Assembly (NCBI RefSeq): GCF_037081835.1
Contig: NZ_CP146516.1
Span: 2,652,501-2,716,500 of the forward strand
Direction: 5' to 3'
DNA length: 64,000 nucleotides
From: Spirobacillus cienkowskii
GTDB lineage: Bacteria; Bdellovibrionota_B; Oligoflexia; Silvanigrellales; Silvanigrellaceae
Every line of letters starts with the position of its first letter. Position 1 is the first letter of the stretch. The notes beneath the pieces were generated by a model. The model was not told the DNA's origin. It searched no databases and worked only from the letters and a program-made list of their open reading frames with translations. The position numbers were made by a program, and so were the translations under genes. This document shows, piece by piece, positions 39,949-48,833 of the stretch.

Positions 39949-41823
39949 CTAATGACCAGAAACTTTAAGTTTCCATTGTTTAAACTTTAGATTTTTTTTA
40001 TGAATTCCTGTGTTAATAACATTAAGTTTCCATATACCATAACTTTTTTCTCCATAAAAAGCATTTGATAACATTTGCATATCATCTAAATTGCCATTAG
40101 ATGTAAAAGCATTTCCAGCATGCCAAATTATATTTTTAGTTCCTTGAGGCGATATTAATTCTAATGAAACATCTCCAATATATTGACTTTCAATACTAAC
40201 TCTAATCTGAATAGACTCAATATTGAGTGATTCATTTTTTGGAATATGTATTTCAGTTTGAAAAAATCCAAAATTACTAGACAAATTGACTTCACTAGTA
40301 TTAGAAATCCAATTTTTTTCAATAAATTGGGGAAATCTAAAGTTATAATTTTTAGCAAATTCAACCGCCTTCTCAACATCAATGACTCCAAAGCCATACC
40401 AATTTGAAAAAGTAAAACCTGCTTTATTAGTTATCCATCCTTGATCTAATAAATATTCTAAATTATCGTTTACTTTAATTTTAATACCTTTAAAATTTGA
40501 GTCAACCTTTTTTGCGGTTTTTGCAAGTATATATTTTATATCTCGCCAGCTCAAAATAGGATTTTTTTCTAATATAAGTGCAACACTGCCAGAAACAATT
40601 GGCGCTGCAGCCGATGAGCCATTCATTGAATTTGTATAATCACATTTAGAATTTTCATTAACTTCACATGCATTAAATGAATTTCCAACATCAAATATTT
40701 CATCAGGATCTTTGTAAGTAATTCTTCTGCTATAACCGTTTCTTTGTCCACTCACATCAGTAGTTACAATTGCTGGCTCACCTATAGATTTTTTTTGGTT
40801 AGACCAAATTATATCTTCATCGTTTTGTTGATATAATTTTTCTACCCACATTTTATCAACTCCAAATTCTCCGCCAGGAGCAGAAATCCAAAGTGATGAA
40901 CCTGTAGTTGAATACGACGATTTTATTCCTTTAGCATTAACAGCTCCGACAGTAATAACTTCATACAAGGTATTTTCATAGTTCATGTTTGAATTTTGAC
41001 ATGAAACTTCAAGCCGGTTAGCGATAGTACAAGAATCAAGATAATTACCTAAATTTGAAAACCCATTCCCAGAAGCTTTTATATAAATTGCACCTCTTTT
41101 ATTTCTTAAAAATTGGGTTCCATATTTTATTGCAGATTGAGCAGATTTAATTGATGATGAACTGTATTCAATTTGCCTTATATTTTTAAGTCCATAACTC
41201 ATATTGAAAATATCATTTCCTTTTGAAGCTTCTGACAAGCCTAAAGAGTCAAGAAAATTTTGGAAAGTTTGCAAGCTATGATTAATAACATTATAACCAG
41301 CAAGATTCACTCGAGGAGCAACACCTGTACCTCCAAAACCCAAATTACTGCGCATACCAATTATTCCCGCTACCATTGTTCCATGATCTGATTTTGCAGT
41401 TTGCAAAGGAGATGGATCATTTGAAGCATAAGATCCAAGCCTAAAATTTAATGACCAAGTTTTTGATTTTTTTGGTCGATTATCAATATTCGGCAATAAC
41501 GATGGATGACCAATTTGCAAACCAGAGTCAATGACTCCTACATAAATACCTTTTCCACTTAAACATTCTTCCTTTAAGACAGAGTAAATATTGATATCCT
41601 CACCAATAACTCCTCCCTCTGATGAAAAAGCAGTTTGACCAATATTTTTTAAATGCCATTGATATTTTGAGAGTGGATTTTTTTCATAATCATCAATATT
41701 TGTGCAATAATTATCTAGTAAAAATATTTTATTTTTATCATTTACCAATACATTTTTATCTTTTTCTGTACAAGAAATTAAAATAAAAAGTTTAAATAAC
41801 AAAAAATTTAAAATCTTGTGCAT
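39949..41823 (-). CDS. Kexin-like S8 serine protease, copy B, lipoprotein
   Basis: Exported subtilase of the kexin/proprotein-convertase branch. Lipobox LISC puts the lipidated Cys at 18. Triad Asp99 (VIDSGLQ), His147 (DHGTM) and Ser404 (NGSSAAAP), with oxyanion Asn253 (ASGNG). KYQWHLKNIGQ before the catalytic domain is the kexin N-terminal motif. The last ~110 residues (IGDVSLELISPQGT, FYGEKSYGIWKLNV) form a P (Homo B) domain. No N-terminal propeptide lies between the lipobox and the catalytic domain; a propeptide-like protein is encoded 37 nt downstream. 624 residues, the same length as Aeromonas ASP. AAGG precedes the ATG. Confidence 0.9.
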   Translation of the reverse strand: MHKILNFLLFKLFILISCTEKDKNVLVNDKNKIFLLDNYCTNIDDYEKNPLSKYQWHLKNIGQTAFSSEGGVIGEDINIYSVLKEECLSGKGIYVGVIDSGLQIGHPSLLPNIDNRPKKSKTWSLNFRLGSYASNDPSPLQTAKSDHGTMVAGIIGMRSNLGFGGTGVAPRVNLAGYNVINHSLQTFQNFLDSLGLSEASKGNDIFNMSYGLKNIRQIEYSSSSIKSAQSAIKYGTQFLRNKRGAIYIKASGNGFSNLGNYLDSCTIANRLEVSCQNSNMNYENTLYEVITVGAVNAKGIKSSYSTTGSSLWISAPGGEFGVDKMWVEKLYQQNDEDIIWSNQKKSIGEPAIVTTDVSGQRNGYSRRITYKDPDEIFDVGNSFNACEVNENSKCDYTNSMNGSSAAAPIVSGSVALILEKNPILSWRDIKYILAKTAKKVDSNFKGIKIKVNDNLEYLLDQGWITNKAGFTFSNWYGFGVIDVEKAVEFAKNYNFRFPQFIEKNWISNTSEVNLSSNFGFFQTEIHIPKNESLNIESIQIRVSIESQYIGDVSLELISPQGTKNIIWHAGNAFTSNGNLDDMQMLSNAFYGEKSYGIWKLNVINTGIHKKNLKFKQWKLKVSGH

Positions 41824-41864
41824 TGTAAAACCTTAATTAATTAAAAAAATAATTAATTAAAAAA

Positions 41865-42578
41865 TTATCTTTGTGATTTAAAGTTTTCTAGAACTTCTAC
41901 ATTTACAGATGATGAAAAATCTGCCGAAATTTGATCATGTTTTTGAATTTTATCCCTAAGATCTTCGAGAGCCTTTCCTAGTTTTACATTTTTTGGAATA
42001 TTTATTAAGTATAACCCCATATTTTGATATTCTCTTACTAATTTATAAGAAGAATCAAGAGGAGGTAAAGTTTTATCAGGACTAATTTTAATTACAATAT
42101 TACCAGTTAGAACTCCAAATTTTCTAGAAGAATTATTAAAAGCAGTTTTATATTCTGAATTTTTAATATTTCTAGTAGGTGGATTAGCTAAAAAATCATT
42201 ATTATCAGAATTTGGTTCTGTAATTCTATTTAAATCAGTTTGCTTATGATAAATTTTAAAAATTCCTTTGTCTAATAAAATTTTATTTGTATAAGAATAA
42301 ATATTCTCAGAATTATAAAATTTTAGTTTTTTATTTCTATTAGAAAAACCACTTTGATTTGAGTTTTCTGTTTTCTCAACTCTAGCAACAATTCCTTGAT
42401 ATAAAGTATAATTTACTCCACCCTGAGTAAAAGTATCTTCAACAATTAGTTCTCTAACTTGATCTTCTACTATTTTTTTTTCATCAAGCTTTTTACTTTC
42501 TTCAGCGAATATTTTAAAATTATAAAAAAACATAATAGCAATAAATGATGTTAATATACTAAATAATCTTGAACTCAT
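41865..42578 (-). CDS. Stand-alone subtilase propeptide-like protein, copy A (ORF2-like)
   Basis: A 237-residue secreted protein. Signal peptide core ILTSFIAIMFFYNF, cleavage near IFA-EES. A linker of ~110 residues is followed by RKFGVLTGNIVIKISPDK and NMGLYLINIPKNVKLGKALE, resembling subtilisin prodomains (I9-like fold), and a C-terminal VEVLENF. It lies between the two protease genes, 53 nt after protease A and 41 nt before protease B. Likely the external chaperone/inhibitor of protease A. GAGG lies seven nt before the ATG. Confidence 0.72.
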   Translation of the reverse strand: MSSRLFSILTSFIAIMFFYNFKIFAEESKKLDEKKIVEDQVRELIVEDTFTQGGVNYTLYQGIVARVEKTENSNQSGFSNRNKKLKFYNSENIYSYTNKILLDKGIFKIYHKQTDLNRITEPNSDNNDFLANPPTRNIKNSEYKTAFNNSSRKFGVLTGNIVIKISPDKTLPPLDSSYKLVREYQNMGLYLINIPKNVKLGKALEDLRDKIQKHDQISADFSSSVNVEVLENFKSQR

Positions 42579-42631
42579 TATTCACCTCAATAATTTTTAT
42601 GTTTTAAAATTAAAAAAATAATCTATTTAAA

Positions 42632-44599
42632 TTAAATTGAACTTTTAGATCCTGAAAACTGAATTCTAGCTCCTTTAAATTTAACACTATTTGAATTAAA
42701 TCCACTATTTATGACTTTTAAACTCCACAAACCAGCAGCATTTTCGCCATAGAAAGCGTTACTTTGCAAAGGCATATTTATTAAACTCTCACTAAATGAA
42801 AACGCATTTCCTATATTCCAGATAATACTCTTTGTGCCAGTTGGAGAAGTCAACTCAAAACCGACATCACCTATAAAATCACTTTCTACAGTAACTTCAA
42901 CTCTAACTGATTCTATTTTAATATTATTCTCTTCTGAAATTTGCTGAAATTCATGCGTATAACCTAAAGATCCTGGTTGCACATCTACAGGATCAATTTC
43001 TCCATTAACCGGATGCCATGGTAGTTCAATGTATTCTCCTAAATTTACATCATAATTTTTAGCTAATTTTACAGCATTTTCAACATTAACTCGACCAAAA
43101 CCATACCAATTGGAAAAGTTAAACCCAGCTGAGTTAGTAACCCATCCATCTTCTGCTTGATACTCTTCATCATTATAAATTTTAACCTTTATACCTTCAA
43201 AATATGGATCAACTTTTGTTGCCGTTTTTGCTAATATATATTTAACATCTCTCCAAGTTAAATCTGGATTTGCTTCTAAAATTAATGCTATACTTCCAGA
43301 TACTACAGGCGTTGCAGATGAAGTTCCATTCATTGAGTTTGTATAATTAAATTTTGAATTCAAATTTACTCCATTACTATCTAAAACTTGTCCACCATTA
43401 AATGCGTTTCTAATTCTAAAAATTTCATTTAATTTTAATTTGGGATCCATATAATTTGTTACTTCATAACTGATTAACTTACTCAAACCAAATTTTGAAC
43501 CTGCAACATCTGTTGTAATTATTGCTGGTTCCCCTAAAGTTGGTCGAAGTTTTTCCCAATTAATTGTATGACCAAATCTTGCAAAATGCTCATTTAACCA
43601 ATCTTTATCAAATCCAAATTCTCCTCCAGGAGCACTAATCCACAATGAAGAACCGGTTGTAGAATAGCTCGTCTTTTTACCCTTAGCATTTAATGCACCA
43701 ACGGTTATCACTTCGGGAAGGGTATTATCAATATTCATGTTTGAATTTTGACAGGAAAGATTGAGATTTTGTGCCATCATACACGCCATAGTAGATTCAG
43801 GATCATCACTTATCTTACTAAATCCATTGCCTGAAGCTTTAACATAAATTGCACCTTTTCCATTTCTTAAATTTCTTGTGCCATAACGATAAACTGTTGT
43901 TGAAGCCAAAACAATTGGATCGTCTAAAGGTATTTGGCGTATATTACTATCACCATAACTCATATTAAAAATATCATTTTCTTTTGAAGCATCAGAACCG
44001 CCAAGTGAATCAACAAAGTTTTGAAAAATTTGAACACCAAGTTCGTTATTTATAATATTATACCCAGCCAATTTTGCTCTTGGAGCAATGCCAGAACCTC
44101 CAAATCCCATGTTACTTCTCATTGCAATAATGCCACCAACCATTGTGCCATGATCATCGTCATCATCAGGAATTGGAGAAGGATCATTATGTAATAACTG
44201 ATTATCTCTAAAATTAATTGATTTTGTTCTATTATTATTTACTATATTAGGAACTAATGATGGATGCGTTAACTGCAAACCTGAATCGACTACAGCAACA
44301 TGAATTCCAAAACCACTTAAGCATTCATTCTTTAAAACATTTTCAACATTTATATCCTCATCAGGGACGCCTGGCTCTGACGCAAAAGAACTTTGACCTG
44401 TATTTTTTAAATGCCATTGATATACAGCTAGTGGATTTTTTGTATTATCGTTGATATCTGTACAAAAAATTGGTTCTTCGTTTATTACAGCATGGGGCAA
44501 AATTTTTGATTCAATTACTGAACTGTCTTTTCTGTTGCATGAGTAAAAAAACACAGAAGAAAGCAACATTATCGAAGAAATATTTTTTGTACAATACAT
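42632..44599 (-). CDS. Kexin-like S8 serine protease, copy A, probable lipoprotein
   Basis: Paralogue of protease B with the same plan: signal peptide ending FFYSC, kexin motif YQWHLKNTGQ, catalytic domain and C-terminal P domain (GDVGFELTSPTGT, FYGENAAGLWSLKV). Triad Asp105 (VVDSGLQL), His150 (DDDHGTMVGG), Ser427 (NGTSSATP); oxyanion Asn258 (ASGNG), in 655-residue numbering. An ATG at 44611 is four codons earlier, but the GAGGA ribosome site lies inside that extension, so 44599 is chosen. FYSC is a poor lipobox; lipidation is likely but not certain. First gene of the protease/propeptide cluster. Confidence 0.9.
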   Translation of the reverse strand: MYCTKNISSIMLLSSVFFYSCNRKDSSVIESKILPHAVINEEPIFCTDINDNTKNPLAVYQWHLKNTGQSSFASEPGVPDEDINVENVLKNECLSGFGIHVAVVDSGLQLTHPSLVPNIVNNNRTKSINFRDNQLLHNDPSPIPDDDDDHGTMVGGIIAMRSNMGFGGSGIAPRAKLAGYNIINNELGVQIFQNFVDSLGGSDASKENDIFNMSYGDSNIRQIPLDDPIVLASTTVYRYGTRNLRNGKGAIYVKASGNGFSKISDDPESTMACMMAQNLNLSCQNSNMNIDNTLPEVITVGALNAKGKKTSYSTTGSSLWISAPGGEFGFDKDWLNEHFARFGHTINWEKLRPTLGEPAIITTDVAGSKFGLSKLISYEVTNYMDPKLKLNEIFRIRNAFNGGQVLDSNGVNLNSKFNYTNSMNGTSSATPVVSGSIALILEANPDLTWRDVKYILAKTATKVDPYFEGIKVKIYNDEEYQAEDGWVTNSAGFNFSNWYGFGRVNVENAVKLAKNYDVNLGEYIELPWHPVNGEIDPVDVQPGSLGYTHEFQQISEENNIKIESVRVEVTVESDFIGDVGFELTSPTGTKSIIWNIGNAFSFSESLINMPLQSNAFYGENAAGLWSLKVINSGFNSNSVKFKGARIQFSGSKSSI

Positions 44600-44611
44600 A
44601 AAATTCCTCAT

Positions 44612-44911
44612 CTTACATATAAAAATTATATAAATTATTAATGTTTACTAATTTAAAATTTAGCAAATGAGAATTATGTTTGTCAATATTTACGACTTTT
44701 ACAATTTAACAGTATTAATTTATTGACTATTAAAAAATTTCCTTATTAATATAACAAAATAAGAAAAGTAAATAAAATTATAGAATTTTATAAAATATAA
44801 ATATACAATTTTAAATTAATTTAAAAATTGATTTTATATAAAATATTAACTTTTTAAAAAAAACGAATTAAAAATACATATAACATAAAATCTTAAAATT
44901 AAGTTATTAAA
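44612..44911. other. AT-rich promoter region of the protease cluster
   Basis: 300 bases with very few G or C, between the 5-FTHF cyclo-ligase stop and protease A. It contains one good promoter (44657-44686, minus). No ORF, tRNA or hairpin terminator is visible. AT content this high would favour binding of H-NS-like silencers; that is inference. Confidence 0.6.
44657..44686 (-). promoter_or_regulatory. Putative promoter of the protease/propeptide cluster
   Basis: Minus-strand TTGACA at 44681-44686, an 18-nt spacer and TAAATT at 44657-44662 preceded by an extended TGC. Predicted start is about 50 nt before the protease A start codon. It would drive four to five genes down to about 38146. Confidence 0.5.
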
Positions 44912-45532
44912 TTACCAAACAATTAAATCAATTTTTTGATCATGATCTTCGAAGGGTATTTCATCTAAAACAAAATCATTAGAAGGTAGGCAAAGTATTG
45001 ATGTAACATGATTTTTCATTTTACTTAAAAAAATATCATAATACCCTCCTCCATATCCAAGTCTATAACCATCTTGAGAGGCTGCCAAACCAGGCAAAAA
45101 ACATATCAATTTAGGCATATCAAATGAATAATCAAAACACATATCTTCTGGTAATTCAAAAATACCAATGCTATTTTTTATTAAATTATCTAAATTTTTT
45201 CCTAGCTTAAACCACTTGAGATTTTTATTTTCAGAAATTTTAGGAAAAATCCAATTTTCATCCGCTAAGGATGCAATATCTAACTCACACCTAATAGGGA
45301 AAAAACAAGCTATATTTATTTTATTATTTTCTTGTAATTTTTTTAATTTTGTTACATCTAAATTAAGTAATTCCAAAGATCTAAAGAACTGTCTTGTTCC
45401 CCAATCTTGGTGATGAGTTTTTTGATAAAGAATTTTTCTTTCTTGAGTAAGTAATTTTCTTAAATACTTCTTTCTTTCATAAACTGGCTTAGTTAGCTGT
45501 TCTTCGCCTAATAGCTGATTTAATTTTCTCAT
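44912..45532 (-). CDS. 5-formyltetrahydrofolate cyclo-ligase family protein
   Basis: Converts 5-formyl-THF to 5,10-methenyl-THF using ATP. The family signature LPGLAASQDGYRLGYGGGYY is at about residues 147-166, with the ATP-loop Gly/Tyr-rich core. The N-terminal KYLRKLLTQERK basic stretch also fits. Length 206. Ribosome-site spacing is long (AGGAGG about 14 nt before the ATG). Divergent from the next gene. Confidence 0.9.
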   Translation of the reverse strand: MRKLNQLLGEEQLTKPVYERKKYLRKLLTQERKILYQKTHHQDWGTRQFFRSLELLNLDVTKLKKLQENNKINIACFFPIRCELDIASLADENWIFPKISENKNLKWFKLGKNLDNLIKNSIGIFELPEDMCFDYSFDMPKLICFLPGLAASQDGYRLGYGGGYYDIFLSKMKNHVTSILCLPSNDFVLDEIPFEDHDQKIDLIVW

Positions 45533-45605
45533 TAATGTCTTGTCGCCTCCTATTAATTAGAATAACATACTTCTCGTTTGCTAACCTCTTCTAAGGAGAT
45601 ACCTC

Positions 45606-45872
45606 ATGGCTTTGTCGGATACACTTGTAAAAATGTCACCTATCAAGGGAGAATACTATCTTGTCGAACGTGAAAAAACTGAAGAACTATATCGTAACGC
45701 AGGTTATAATGACGAGGAAGAACAAATTCCAAATTTTATTAATATTGATGGTAAAGAATGTTTTTTTACTGAAAATTTTATAGAAAAAGACGGCAAAGAA
45801 TTTGAGATAGTTATTGTGGCTAATGGTTTTTCGTGGGAAGACATTATTATTTATGAAGATGAAGAAGAATAA
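45606..45872 (+). CDS. Small acidic protein of unknown function
   Basis: An 88-residue, Glu/Asp-rich protein with no signal peptide or known domain. It ends in a run of acidic residues (YEDEEE). AAGGAGAT six to ten nt upstream of the ATG gives a strong translation signal. The methyltransferase gene starts 8 nt after it, so they share a transcript. It may be a DNA mimic or a partner of the methyltransferase; this is speculation. Confidence 0.7.
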   Translation: MALSDTLVKMSPIKGEYYLVEREKTEELYRNAGYNDEEEQIPNFINIDGKECFFTENFIEKDGKEFEIVIVANGFSWEDIIIYEDEEE

Positions 45873-45880
45873 GGGATGAC

Positions 45881-47140
45881 GTGGTTAGTCTTAACTTCAA
45901 TGGAAAAAATGAATGTTTTGAAATAGCTTTTAAAAAGCCTCTATTTGAATTTTACGAACGCACTACCAACTATAAACTAACAAATGAAATTCTCAAAAAC
46001 GAAAATATTTTAATTAAATGCGATAATCTTGAAACACTTAAGTATATTAAAAAATTAAATTTTAAGTTTGACATTATTTATATTGATCCTCCTTATAATA
46101 GTGGCTTAAAGTTTATTTATAATGATTGCTTTAAAGAACAGAACTTGGATAACAATAACGATATTTGGTTAAATATGATGATGCCTAGACTTCTCCTCGC
46201 TCGTGAAATTCTTGATGAGAGTGGAATTATGTTTGTTTCAATTGATGAGCGAGAGTTTGCTAGTTTAACAATTCTTATGCGAGAAATTTTTGGCCGCGAA
46301 AATCATATTGGAACCCTCAAGTGGAGAAAAAAAAGAAAGCCATCTTTTTTAAATAAACATATTAGTCATGTAATAGAATATATTTTAGTATTTTCAAGTC
46401 ACAAAGGTAAACTCCTAAAACTTATTGGAAAAGAGCTAACAGAAAAAAATCGCCCTGTGCTTAATAGTTCAAATATTATTTCTAATAGAATTTTAAAGAA
46501 AAATACTATAGCAAAATGTCCAGATGGAACTTATCTTAAAGGAGAATATATTAATAGAACTTTAAAAATACATTTAGACTCGGATGCAACTATATTAAAT
46601 GGAAAACTTTTGAATGATGTTCATGTAAAGGGACGATTTAGAGTGTCTCAAGAAATTTTGGACAATTGCGTATTTATTACAAAAAATTTTGGTCTTAGAA
46701 GAAAAGTGTTAAAGGATGAGATAAAATTTAAACAAGCTACAGATGATCTTACTGTAGACTGCGAATCTAACGAAGATGGTGAATTTCAGTTAAAAAAAAT
46801 TTTTCATGGAGAAAAAGTTTTTGACTTTCCAAAACCTGTAGGTTTAATTAAACATCTTATTTCAATGTATCAAAATCCCAAATCAAAAATAATTAATTGT
46901 TTAGACTTCTTTGCAGGAAGCGCTACTTTAGCACAAGCTGTACATGAGTTAAATCAATATGAAGTTAAATATAAATTTTGCTGTGTTCAAAATGAAGAAG
47001 CTATAAATAATAAAATTAAAAATTTTACTTTTAAAAATGTTGCTGAAATAACCGAAAAAAGAATTAATTTAGTTGAAGAAAACAATGAAATTTTTCCTAG
47101 ATGCAAAATTTTCTCCCCAATTTGTCAAAATGATGAATAA
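45881..47140 (+). CDS. Orphan beta-class DNA adenine methyltransferase (Mod-like)
   Basis: Modifies adenine N6 in DNA. Catalytic IDPPYNSG lies near residue 65, a target-recognition region is in the middle (150-290), and the SAM motif FFAGSATLAQAV is near residue 346. The motif order DPPY-TRD-FxGxG is the beta class used by type III Mod proteins. No Res subunit or endonuclease gene is adjacent, so it is probably solitary. It starts at GTG, with AAGGG five nt upstream. Target sequence unknown. At 419 residues it is shorter than most Mod subunits. Confidence 0.86.
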   Translation: MVSLNFNGKNECFEIAFKKPLFEFYERTTNYKLTNEILKNENILIKCDNLETLKYIKKLNFKFDIIYIDPPYNSGLKFIYNDCFKEQNLDNNNDIWLNMMMPRLLLAREILDESGIMFVSIDEREFASLTILMREIFGRENHIGTLKWRKKRKPSFLNKHISHVIEYILVFSSHKGKLLKLIGKELTEKNRPVLNSSNIISNRILKKNTIAKCPDGTYLKGEYINRTLKIHLDSDATILNGKLLNDVHVKGRFRVSQEILDNCVFITKNFGLRRKVLKDEIKFKQATDDLTVDCESNEDGEFQLKKIFHGEKVFDFPKPVGLIKHLISMYQNPKSKIINCLDFFAGSATLAQAVHELNQYEVKYKFCCVQNEEAINNKIKNFTFKNVAEITEKRINLVEENNEIFPRCKIFSPICQNDE

Positions 47141-47146
47141 ATTATT

Positions 47147-47176
47147 TTGAAATTTAATTATAAAAGTTCATAATAA
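47147..47176 (+). promoter_or_regulatory. Putative promoter of the ExbB/AgmX-like cluster
   Basis: TTGAAA at 47147-47152, an 18-nt spacer and TAATAA at 47171-47176, in the gap after the methyltransferase gene. The start would be about 35 nt before the first small secreted protein gene. Confidence 0.4.
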
Positions 47177-47214
47177 GAATTATTAAGTTAACCTTAATAA
47201 CCAAGGAACACAAA

Positions 47215-47511
47215 ATGCCAAAAAATTTTAAAATTAAAAATAAAATTTTTAAACTATTAATTTTTGTTTCAATTTTTTTAATTATAAATCCAGTAAATTC
47301 TGACTCAATAAACAATAGTATTAAAATTAATGGCGACCCAGAACCTACAAGCATTGAAGATGTAAAACTTCCTGAATTTGAGTACGATTTTAACTCACTT
47401 AGAGATGAATTTAATCCAGAAAATGAACTCATTAATTTACTAAATAATCCTTTAGAATTAATTGGTCTGAATGAAACTGATTTTAAACAAGATTTTGTGA
47501 TTGAAAAATAG
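47215..47511 (+). CDS. Small secreted protein leading the ExbB-like cluster
   Basis: A 98-residue protein with a signal peptide (KLLIFVSIFLIINPVNS) and an acidic mature part rich in Asn, Glu and Leu. No family recognised. AAGGAA precedes the ATG. It is 9 nt before the ExbB-like gene and in the same direction, so it may be a periplasmic part of the same complex. The opposite-strand frame covering it is not a gene. Confidence 0.65.
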   Translation: MPKNFKIKNKIFKLLIFVSIFLIINPVNSDSINNSIKINGDPEPTSIEDVKLPEFEYDFNSLRDEFNPENELINLLNNPLELIGLNETDFKQDFVIEK

Positions 47512-47520
47512 GGATATATT

Positions 47521-48318
47521 ATGCTCAATGATATTTTTTTAATGTATCGAAATGGTGAAATTATTCCATTTATTATTTTAGCCTTTGTAGCAGTAGGATA
47601 TATTATTATTTTTGAAAAATTCATTGTCCTACAATTTGTTTACAGAATTAATTTTGAAAAATTTAATTCTTCAATGAAAAGAATGCTTGCTGCAAATGAT
47701 ATGGAAAGAGCAAGAAGCTTTACAAAAGCAACATCAAGAACCTCTGTTCCAATGCTAACTTTAAAGGCAATTGAAGCTTATGAAAATGACCCAATGCGGG
47801 TGCGCTCTATTGTTTCTGAAGAAAGTTTAAGGTTTTTTCCGAGAATTCGCAGACGTATTAATCAATTACCGAATCTCGCTGCAGCTTGTGTTTTACTTGG
47901 TGCAATTGCTACTGTTCAAGGTATTTGGACCTCTTTTAGAATGGTTGAAGGATTAGAATTAGGAATAAAAAGTTTTGCTTTTTCAGCTGGTCTTTCTCAT
48001 GCTTTACTTCCTTTAGCGATTTCACTTGTTTCTGCAGTATTGTTAATGTTGCCTTTTGGAATTCTTGATGCAATTGCGTGGCGACTTGAAGCTGAAATGG
48101 AACATAGTCTTTGCGTAATTTTAAATATTTTAGCACCTGAAATGCAACCAATGTTTACTGGAGGAGTTTTGGCACAAGAAAATCAAGGAAGCGCGTCGGA
48201 TAACTTTGATAACGATAGTTCAAACTTTAGCGAAAGTAAACGAGAGTCGAAAGGAAGACGAGATGATAGTTCAGAAGCAGGTTTACAAGAGATTCCTGAC
48301 GAAGAAGAAATTATCTAG
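47521..48318 (+). CDS. MotA/TolQ/ExbB family proton channel protein
   Basis: Inner-membrane component of a proton-driven motor. Three hydrophobic segments: about residues 13-33, 118-138 (LAAACVLLGAIATVQGIW) and 155-180 (HALLPLAISLVSAVLLM). The GAIATVQGIWTSF loop and AFSAGLSHALLPLA match the TolQ/ExbB signature. A charged C-terminal tail of ~40 residues is unusual. The next gene starts inside this tail. Related proteins power TonB transport, Tol-Pal or gliding (AglR). Confidence 0.9.
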   Translation: MLNDIFLMYRNGEIIPFIILAFVAVGYIIIFEKFIVLQFVYRINFEKFNSSMKRMLAANDMERARSFTKATSRTSVPMLTLKAIEAYENDPMRVRSIVSEESLRFFPRIRRRINQLPNLAAACVLLGAIATVQGIWTSFRMVEGLELGIKSFAFSAGLSHALLPLAISLVSAVLLMLPFGILDAIAWRLEAEMEHSLCVILNILAPEMQPMFTGGVLAQENQGSASDNFDNDSSNFSESKRESKGRRDDSSEAGLQEIPDEEEII

Positions 48319-48826
48319 CTTCGCATGGACCCATTGGGGATTTGCACTCATTACTACAATTGGTATTGGGTTTTTATTTACTATTATTGAAATATTAAAA
48401 ATTAATGACCGTAAGGTAGTTTTTTACAACATTAGAACTGTAAATACAGAAAATACTAAATTTGTTGATTTAAAAAACCAGGCTAATCTAAATAATAATT
48501 CTCCCGTATTTGTATTTATGCAAGATAATGTTCTTTTTGGACCATTAAAAAGTATAGTCGCACCACTTCCAGATCATGATGTCATAATTTTAGGAAAAAA
48601 ATGGAGAGAAGATTTTAGTGATAAAATTTCTTATTTTAAAAATAACTCAACATTATTTCCAGCAAGAACATACGGTGTTTTATTTAAATATGATTTAGAT
48701 TATCAAAAACATGTTGAGCATTTAAAAGATACTTTTGAACTAATAGATAAGCAAAATAAAAAAATAAATAAAAATTATAATTTTGCACCAGCAACAATTA
48801 TTCTTGATTTTATTAAAATTGATTGA
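48263..48826 (+). CDS. Single-TM ExbD/TolR-position protein 1
   Basis: A 187-residue protein with one transmembrane helix (WGFALITTIGIGFLFTIIEI) near residues 26-45 and a periplasmic C-terminal domain. By position it corresponds to ExbD/TolR, but sequence similarity is weak. The helix has no Asp of the kind that carries the proton in ExbD, only a Glu at its end. Start chosen at 48263 because AAGGA is seven nt upstream; it overlaps the ExbB-like gene by 56 nt. Confidence 0.65.
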   Translation: MIVQKQVYKRFLTKKKLSSFAWTHWGFALITTIGIGFLFTIIEILKINDRKVVFYNIRTVNTENTKFVDLKNQANLNNNSPVFVFMQDNVLFGPLKSIVAPLPDHDVIILGKKWREDFSDKISYFKNNSTLFPARTYGVLFKYDLDYQKHVEHLKDTFELIDKQNKKINKNYNFAPATIILDFIKID

Positions 48827-48833
48827 GGAAAAA

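Noticed and set aside
47154-47624. Minus-strand frame of 156 codons
   Set aside because: It lies opposite the small secreted protein and the start of the ExbB-like gene, both of which have ribosome sites and sensible signal or membrane features.
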